A DNA stretch of 64,000 bases from UMGS687 sp964383665 (GTDB lineage: Bacteria > Bacillota > Clostridia > Christensenellales > UBA1242): NCBI GenBank assembly GCA_964383665.1, contig CAYLHO010000003.1, positions 65,055-129,054 of the forward strand. The letters run 5' to 3'. This document shows, in pieces, positions 59,463 through 64,000 of this stretch. The notes under the pieces were generated by a model, which saw nothing but the letters and a program-made list of their open reading frames with translations, was not told the DNA's origin and searched no databases. The position numbers and the translations under genes are program-made. Numbering within the stretch: position 1 is the stretch's first letter; each line of letters begins with the position of its first letter.

Positions 59463-60221
59463 ATGAGCGATTTATTTATTGAAAAGGATTTGGAAGATAT
59501 AATTTTTGGAATATTATTTGTTGCCGGCGAAGGTGTTGACACAAATTTTATTGCTGAAAAACTTGAGGTTGATTTAAAACGCGTTAAAAAAGCGGTTGAC
59601 AAACTTGAGGAAAGGCTCAGCAAAACAAGTGGGGTTCATTTAATTCGCTATAACACGAAAATCCAACTTTGCTCGAACCCAGAATATGCGGAATATATTT
59701 CAACTGTTCTCAACCCAATTCGCGAAAGAGCGCTTACAAAAGCGACCCTTGAAACTCTTGCCATAATTGCATATAAACAGCCGATAACAAGGCTTGAAAT
59801 TGAGGAGGTTCGCGGGGTTAACAGCGACTATACCGTTCAAACACTTCTAGACCACAATTTAATTGAGGTTGTTGGAAGAAAAGACGCCGTTGGAAAACCT
59901 TTGCTTTTTGGAACAACAGAGGAGTTTTTAAAGAGGTTTGGTTTGACGGACATCTCCGACCTTCCAGACAACGAAGCTCTTATGGACAGAATTAAAACTC
60001 TTTATGCCGAAAATGAAACTTCAACAGAACTTTTCAATAACTATGAAATTAAAGAGGTTGAGGAAAAATTCGAAAAGAGAGACATGAAACGCGAAGAGCT
60101 TAGCCTTGAAGAAATTGATAGCAAAATTAAAAAAGCAATGGAAAACGCAAATTTCAAAATTCCGGATAAGGAAGAAATCCCAGATTTTCTTAAAAACGAA
60201 GATGTTGAAATTGTTGGATAG
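59463..60221 (+). CDS. scpB: Segregation and condensation protein B
   Basis: ScpB dimers stabilise the Smc-ScpA ring. The 252-residue protein has two winged-helix domains (about 8-90 and 95-170) with RALTKATLETLAIIAYKQPI and TRLEIEEVRGVNSDYTVQTL, the family signature. The C-terminal ~80 residues are a charged extension ending DVEIVG. It follows scpA after 15 bases and ends the operon at a bidirectional terminator. Confidence 0.95.
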   Translation: MSDLFIEKDLEDIIFGILFVAGEGVDTNFIAEKLEVDLKRVKKAVDKLEERLSKTSGVHLIRYNTKIQLCSNPEYAEYISTVLNPIRERALTKATLETLAIIAYKQPITRLEIEEVRGVNSDYTVQTLLDHNLIEVVGRKDAVGKPLLFGTTEEFLKRFGLTDISDLPDNEALMDRIKTLYAENETSTELFNNYEIKEVEEKFEKRDMKREELSLEEIDSKIKKAMENANFKIPDKEEIPDFLKNEDVEIVG

Positions 60222-60228
60222 AACTTAA

Positions 60229-60270
60229 ATAAAAAAACGCTGCCTAACTTAAAGCAGCGTTTTTTTTTGT
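60229..60270. terminator. Bidirectional terminator, scpB / degV-1
   Basis: 12-bp stem AAAAAACGCTGC/GCAGCGTTTTTT (60232-60243 and 60254-60265) with a 10-base loop and T tracts on both strands. Confidence 0.88.
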
Positions 60271-60275
60271 TTATA

Positions 60276-61136
60276 TTATTTCTTAACAAAAATCAATCCG
60301 GTTAGCGCAGGACCAGTGTGGGAACAGATAACAGGACCAACGTGTCCAAGAATTATGTTTGTTATTCCATATTTTGTTTCGATAAGTTTTCTTAAAACAA
60401 GGGCGTTTTCAACGTCGCCAGCATAAGCTATGAAAATTGGGATTGGGGAATTTGGATTGTAGTTTTTAAGGCGATTTAGAAGGGACATGACCGCTTTTTT
60501 CGACCCCATTGCCTTTTCAATAACTTGAAGTCTTCCTTCGCTGTCGAATTTAAGAACTGGGCGAAGTTGCATAACTTTTGCAACAACGGCTTGAGCGCCG
60601 CTTATTCTTCCACCGCGTTTAAGTGCTTCAAGATCGCCAAGAAAGAACGAAACGTCAAGGTTCTTAATTGTTTCGTTTAATGCTTCAACGGCTTCCTCTG
60701 CACTTTTCCCCTCGTTTCTTAAAAGCGTTGCATGGCAAAGGATTGCGTTTTGTCCTTGGGTTGCCGAAAGACTGTCAACAACGTAAACTTTTTTGGCTGA
60801 CGTTTCATTAATTTCGTTTGCAACCTGAACAGCAAGCCCACATGTTCCGCTTAACCCAGATGAAAGAGCAATATGAACAATGTCCATGTTTGTTTTTGCA
60901 ATTATGTTAAGGAAATATTCCTTAAGTTGAAAAGGATTAAGACCTGTTGTTGAAAAGATTTTGCCCTTTTTCATTTCATCATAGAAATATTTATATTCCT
61001 CTGTTGAATTAAAGTTATCCTCATATATTTCCCCGTTTGAAATGTAGCACATTGGGATATATTCAATTTTGTCGCGCTTTAATGTTGATTTCAATTCGTC
61101 GCAGCATGAGTCGGTTGATAATATAAATTTTTCCAT
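60276..61136 (-). CDS. DegV-family fatty-acid-binding protein (first of two)
   Basis: DegV (FakB-like) proteins bind a fatty acid for the FakA kinase. From the ATG at 61136, after GGAG, the protein is 286 residues. It shows the DegV opening STDSCCDEL near 7, the ligand-binding FSTTGLNPFQLKEYF and ALSSGLSGTCG near 90, and the terminal GHVGPVICSHTGPALTGLIF. The fatty acid specificity and the presence of FakA are unknown. It is divergent from rubrerythrin. Confidence 0.9.
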   Translation of the reverse strand: MEKFILSTDSCCDELKSTLKRDKIEYIPMCYISNGEIYEDNFNSTEEYKYFYDEMKKGKIFSTTGLNPFQLKEYFLNIIAKTNMDIVHIALSSGLSGTCGLAVQVANEINETSAKKVYVVDSLSATQGQNAILCHATLLRNEGKSAEEAVEALNETIKNLDVSFFLGDLEALKRGGRISGAQAVVAKVMQLRPVLKFDSEGRLQVIEKAMGSKKAVMSLLNRLKNYNPNSPIPIFIAYAGDVENALVLRKLIETKYGITNIILGHVGPVICSHTGPALTGLIFVKK

Positions 61137-61251
61137 GATTTTTTCTCCGACTTTATTTATAACACACTTTTCCAAGAAAAACAAAAAGATTGCTCGAAAT
61201 TGGTTTAATAATTTTAAAGATGTTAATAATTTATCGCGTAGTGGAGGAATT

Positions 61252-61839
61252 ATGACAGATTTTGAAAAATCACAAACAAGAAAAAACTTGGAAAGAGCGT
61301 TTATTGGAGAGTGTCAAGATGGGGCTAAATATCAGTTTCTTGCTCAACAGGCGAAAACCGAAAAACTTAATTACATCATGGGGCTTATGAAAACGCTTGC
61401 GAAAAACGAAATGAGCCATGCAAAAATTTTCTATGACTTCATTTTGAAATATGGAAAAAACGAGAAGAATATCACAATTGAAGCGGGCTTTCCAATTTCG
61501 CCTTATGAGCTTGACCCGGGCTTAAAACTTGCGTCCGCCGCCGAGCATGCGCAGTTTGAAAACATCTATCCCGCTTTTGCAAGAATTGCAAGAGATGAGG
61601 GGTATGACGATGTTGCCGACCAATTCTTAAGGATTGCAACGGTTGAGGATTGCCACAGCAAGCAACTTACAGAAATCTATGAGAAGCTTAAGAAAAACAA
61701 GCTTTATAAAAGCCAAACAGCAAAGAAATGGAAATGTTCAAAATGCGGGTTTGAAGAAACTTCAAAGCAACCCGAAAAAACGTGCCCGCTTTGCAACTAT
61801 GACATTGGCTATTATGTTTTGGAACTTGAAGATCAATAA
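61252..61839 (+). CDS. rbr: Rubrerythrin
   Basis: Rubrerythrin reduces peroxide in anaerobes. The 195-residue protein begins MTDFEKSQTRKNLERAFIGE at 61252, after GTGGAGG. A ferritin-like four-helix domain (about 8-145) has Glu/His ligands of the di-iron site (ERAFIGECQDGAKY, NEMSHAKIFYDF, AAEHAQFENIYP, VEDCHSKQL). The C-terminal rubredoxin-like domain has CSKCG near 161 and CPLCN near 178. It suggests an anaerobic or microaerophilic host. Confidence 0.94.
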   Translation: MTDFEKSQTRKNLERAFIGECQDGAKYQFLAQQAKTEKLNYIMGLMKTLAKNEMSHAKIFYDFILKYGKNEKNITIEAGFPISPYELDPGLKLASAAEHAQFENIYPAFARIARDEGYDDVADQFLRIATVEDCHSKQLTEIYEKLKKNKLYKSQTAKKWKCSKCGFEETSKQPEKTCPLCNYDIGYYVLELEDQ

Positions 61840-61841
61840 AT

Positions 61842-61868
61842 GCCCTTGATGGGCTTTTATTTTTTCTG
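61842..61868 (+). terminator. Terminator of rubrerythrin
   Basis: ATGCCC, TTGAT, GGGC stem followed by TTTTATTTTTT; the stem is short. Confidence 0.6.
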
Positions 61869-61894
61869 GCGAAGTTGAAATTTGTTAAAAATGT

Positions 61895-61923
61895 TTGTTA
61901 ATTAAATAAATTTGTTTTATATT
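61895..61923 (+). promoter_or_regulatory. Promoter of the CYTH-like gene
   Basis: TTGTTA (61895-61900), 17-base spacer, TATATT (61918-61923); AAAGGAAAG ribosome site follows. Confidence 0.55.
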
Positions 61924-61957
61924 ATATATAGATATTATCCTTTAAAAGGAAAGAAGC

Positions 61958-62638
61958 ATGGGAAGAATTGAAATTGTTAGCTTTGAAGGCGTAAGAACTT
62001 ACACAGTTTTTGCAAAAAGCAGTTACAGAAATGTTTTAAAACTTGAAGCAGACATGCCAATGTATAACTTTGTTGGCGAAGGAAGATATATGGTTGAGGA
62101 AATCTATTATGATTCCCTAAACAACCTTCTTGCAAGCGCGGGAATTTTGCTTTCAAAAGTTGTTGAGGGTAACAGGGCTTTTTTCAAAGTTGAAAGAGAG
62201 GACTATCTTTTCGAGAAAAAACTTTCAAAAGAAAAGAAAATTTTTGTTCACCCAATTGGAGTTAAAGACGGCGTTCAAGACCATATGTTGTTTTTGATAA
62301 ACGGAATAACATCGTTTTTCACAACGAAATTTAGCATTGACCTTGAAAACATCTTAAAAGTTGTTGTTCCAAAGGTTGAAATAAGAACAAAAGTTGACAG
62401 TTTCAAAATTTTAAGCGGAACTGGGTTCAAAGGGGTTATGACTTTTGAAGAAGTTAAAATCAAAAACAACTTCACAAAGCGAAAAGCCGATGTTGACATG
62501 CTTCAAATTGAAAGAGCGTCGTCGGAGGCAACTTCAAAGGATTTCTTAACTTTCATCGATAAACTTGAAAGATATTGCAAAGAGATTATGCCAATTTCCG
62601 ACTCGAAATATCAAATTGCATTAAGAATGACGAAATAG
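61958..62638 (+). CDS. Divergent CYTH-like domain protein (226 aa)
   Basis: Two regions echo the CYTH (triphosphate tunnel) fold. VEEIYYDSLNNLLASAGILL near 46 resembles the strand 2 motif in which a DTxxxxL..AGIxLR pattern precedes basic residues. ADVDMLQIERASSEATSKDF near 178 and the terminal PISDSKYQIAL resemble the LELK...SKxERAL ending. The family ExExK start is not seen (MGRIEIVSFEGVRTYTVFAK). CYTH enzymes hydrolyse inorganic or nucleoside triphosphates; loss of key residues would make catalysis doubtful. Translation starts after AAAGGAAAG. The degV-2 gene follows 41 bases later. Confidence 0.5.
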   Translation: MGRIEIVSFEGVRTYTVFAKSSYRNVLKLEADMPMYNFVGEGRYMVEEIYYDSLNNLLASAGILLSKVVEGNRAFFKVEREDYLFEKKLSKEKKIFVHPIGVKDGVQDHMLFLINGITSFFTTKFSIDLENILKVVVPKVEIRTKVDSFKILSGTGFKGVMTFEEVKIKNNFTKRKADVDMLQIERASSEATSKDFLTFIDKLERYCKEIMPISDSKYQIALRMTK

Positions 62639-62679
62639 TTGTTCTTATGCTTGCATAAATTATATAAAGGAATTTAACT

Positions 62680-63498
62680 ATGATTAAAATTGTTGTTGAT
62701 TCAACATGCTGCCCAAGAGAGCAATACATAAAGGAAAAGGGAATTTACGTTAACCCTCTTCGAATTTTGTTTGACGACGGGGAATATGTTGAAAACGATT
62801 CTCTCTATGATGAAATTTATTGGAAGATGGAAAGAACGGGAGAAATCCCAAAAACAAGTCAACCTTCGCTTGAAAGCTTTATAAGCATTTTCAATGAAAT
62901 AATTGATGAGGGGAACGAGGCTTTTGTTTTAACGTTGTCCCAAACTTTAAGCGGGACATATAACTGCGCTTGCCTTGCAAAAAATGAATGTAAAGACCCA
63001 AGCAAGGTTACCGTTTTCGACACGCAGTCGATTGGGCAAACATCAATTGGCTATGTTTATGAAGCCGTTAAAATGATTGAAGAGGGAAAATCTGTTAGTG
63101 AAATTGTTGAAACGCTTTCAGCATATTGTAAAAACAGCGCAATAACTTTTATACCCGAAAGTTTTGATAACCTTAAAAAGAACGGGAGAATTGGAACTCT
63201 TAAAGCGGTTGTTGCATCGTTTTTAAAAATTAAACCGGTTGTCTTGTTTAAAGAAGGAGTTCTTTCGGATAAGAAGTCAATTGGAATGGCAAAGGCAATT
63301 TCCGACATGATTAAGCAAGTTCCAGAAAAAATCCGTCAACTTTTTGTTATCAAAGCGGGTCACCCTTCCTACTTTGATGATTTCAAACAAAAAGTTCTTA
63401 ACCATTTCAAAGGAATAACTGTTAGAGAGGGAACTGTTTCTCCGGTTGTTGGAGCGCATGTTGGTCCGGCAATTGGTCTTGCATGGGTTGGAGAATAA
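62680..63498 (+). CDS. DegV-family fatty-acid-binding protein (second of two)
   Basis: The 272-residue protein opens MIKIVVDSTCCPREQYIKEK and shows the pattern IPKTSQPSLESFISIF, LTLSQTLSGTYNCACLAKN and VGAHVGPAIGLAWVG of DegV/FakB proteins. It shares the overall fold with the product at 60.3 kb but is clearly a separate paralogue. FakB paralogues typically differ in fatty-acid preference. AAAGGAATT precedes the ATG. A terminator follows, then the rRNA operon promoters. Confidence 0.9.
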   Translation: MIKIVVDSTCCPREQYIKEKGIYVNPLRILFDDGEYVENDSLYDEIYWKMERTGEIPKTSQPSLESFISIFNEIIDEGNEAFVLTLSQTLSGTYNCACLAKNECKDPSKVTVFDTQSIGQTSIGYVYEAVKMIEEGKSVSEIVETLSAYCKNSAITFIPESFDNLKKNGRIGTLKAVVASFLKIKPVVLFKEGVLSDKKSIGMAKAISDMIKQVPEKIRQLFVIKAGHPSYFDDFKQKVLNHFKGITVREGTVSPVVGAHVGPAIGLAWVGE

Positions 63499-63512
63499 AA
63501 AAATTTTTAAGA

Positions 63513-63541
63513 ATCGCAAAAATTTTTTGCGGTTTTTTTTG
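63513..63541 (+). terminator. Terminator of the degV-2 gene
   Basis: 8-bp stem CGCAAAAA/TTTTTGCG (63515-63522 and 63524-63531), allowing a tiny loop, followed by T8. Confidence 0.75.
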
Positions 63542-63572
63542 TTTTCTTTGGGCTTTTGGGGTTCTTCTTATC

Positions 63573-63581
63573 TGCTATAAT
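63573..63581 (+). promoter_or_regulatory. Possible upstream rRNA promoter (P1)
   Basis: Extended -10 TGCTATAAT (63573-63581) with no convincing -35. Tandem promoters are usual for rRNA operons, but this is weak. Confidence 0.35.
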
Positions 63582-63663
63582 GCCCTATTTTCCGTGGTTT
63601 TCTAACAAAAATGGCGTTTTTAAAAAAATTTTTAAAATTTTTGAAAAAATTTGCGAAAATCTG

Positions 63664-63692
63664 TTGACAAGGTTTTTTTTATGTGGTATATT
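63664..63692 (+). promoter_or_regulatory. Main rRNA operon promoter (P2)
   Basis: TTGACA (63664-63669), 17-base spacer, TATATT (63687-63692), preceded by an A/T-tract stretch (63610-63660) that would serve as an UP element. Predicted start near 63699. Confidence 0.8.
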
Positions 63693-63698
63693 AACTTC

Positions 63699-63940
63699 GC
63701 TACGCTGATGGAGACCCCATTAAACGTAGCAAAACTCCCTTTATTTTTAAAAGGGAAAATGAACCTTGAAAACTGAATATTTGGAAAGAAAAGGTAGATG
63801 TGTAAACACATAAAAGGTTTTTATTTACCTTGTCAATTCATTAATACTTATTCTATTTACGCAAAGTATAAAAAAGTCAAAATAGTTTTTGAGTCACATC
63901 AAACTAACGATATTAACTTCAATCGAAGTTTATATACAAA
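63699..63940 (+). other. 16S rRNA precursor leader
   Basis: The transcript would begin in a hairpin GCTACG/CGTAGC (63699-63704 and 63725-63730). A second stem CCCTTT/AAAGGG (63737-63742 and 63750-63755) and CCTTGAAAACTGAATA, a common Firmicutes rRNA leader motif, follow. AACTTC/GAAGTT hairpin near 63915-63930 lies just before the mature 5' end. No open reading frame was seen. Confidence 0.7.
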
Positions 63941-64000
63941 TAACGTTAGAGTTTGATCCTGGCTCAGGACGAACGCTGGCGGCGTGCTTAAAACATGCAA
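63941..64000 (+). rRNA. 16S ribosomal RNA, 5' end (partial)
   Basis: AGAGTTTGATCCTGGCTCAG (63948 onward), then GACGAACGCTGGCGGCGTGC, is the universal start of bacterial 16S. The mature end is placed by aligning AGAGTTTGATC with E. coli position 8. The gene continues beyond the window. Confidence 0.97.

Noticed and set aside
61069..61251. Extended rubrerythrin start
   Set aside because: The upstream residues lie antisense to the degV gene, and the ATG at 61252 has a strong GGAGG site.
1..64000. Recoding of TGA (mollicute-like genetic code)
   Set aside because: mnmG and parA end in TGA with overlapping or adjacent starts, and Trp positions use TGG, so TGA is a stop here.
1..64000. CRISPR array, insertion sequence, integrase or prophage
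   Set aside because: No short spaced direct repeats, transposase or integrase motifs, or terminal inverted repeats were seen; genes are almost all chromosomal housekeeping.

Overview
The window looks like an AT-rich, low-GC Gram-positive (Firmicutes/Clostridia-type) chromosome, probably from an uncultured spore-forming gut lineage. The evidence is SpoIVA behind a sigma-E-like promoter, a protein with a Spo0A-type DNA-binding domain, Soj/Spo0J with parS, WhiA, SepF, RicT, LspA and lipobox lipoproteins, and strong AGGAGG ribosome sites on many genes. TGA is a stop codon (mnmG and parA both end in TGA), so the mollicute code does not apply. No mobile element, CRISPR array or prophage was seen. 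Nearly all of the sequence is coding. Exact taxonomy cannot be read from the 60 bases of 16S present.

Layout. 1-2.3 kb: 3' part of dnaN, convergent with a Y-family polymerase and a small overlapping YolD-like gene. 2.5-10.6 kb (minus): a run of SHOCT membrane protein, giant CvpA-like membrane protein, rsmH, an FtsL-like protein and a SpoVD/FtsI-type penicillin-binding protein. 10.7-15.1 kb: YgjV-like protein, a lipoprotein and a BspA-type leucine-rich-repeat protein with an unusual C-terminal domain. 15.2-18.3 kb: rpsB-tsf with a leader RNA, an XRE repressor facing a membrane protein across twin operators, and tRNA-Ser. 18.3-29.6 kb: ychF, uppP, veg, a lipoprotein, mnmE-mnmG-rsmG, parA-parB with two parS sites, ftsH. 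29.6-41.1 kb (mostly minus): an unknown protein, dnaE, whiA, a PHP protein, murB, rsmI, trmN-like, ricT, holB. 41.3-50.5 kb (plus): Spo0A-like regulator, small membrane proteins, a hydrolase, a propeller-like lipoprotein with leuS, spoIVA, a DUF421 protein. 50.5-60.2 kb: walJ-like, tig-clpP-clpX, rplJL (minus) with an L10 leader, sepF-lspA-rluD, a 56-residue ORF, an M50 protease, scpA-scpB. 60.3-64 kb: two DegV genes, rubrerythrin, a CYTH-like protein, then the promoter and leader of an rRNA operon and the first bases of 16S.

How the genes fit together. Most serve replication and segregation (dnaN, dnaE, holB, parAB, scpAB), translation and RNA modification (rpsB, tsf, rplJL, leuS, tRNA-Ser, rsmH/rsmI on the same 16S nucleotide, rsmG, mnmEG), the cell wall and division (spoVD-like, ftsL, murB, uppP, sepF, whiA), proteostasis (tig, clpP, clpX, ftsH) and sporulation (spo0A-like, spoIVA).

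Two patterns recur. First, several genes lacking a Shine-Dalgarno sequence have a good -35/-10 pair whose -10 ends only 5-8 bases before the start codon, as expected for leaderless mRNAs. Second, promoter elements often lie inside the terminator hairpin of the preceding gene. The least explained proteins are the 1,192-residue CvpA-like protein in the division-gene run, the leucine-rich-repeat protein with a Cys-containing C-terminal domain, the Spo0A-like protein with a degenerate receiver, and the 478-residue protein at 29.6-31.0 kb.
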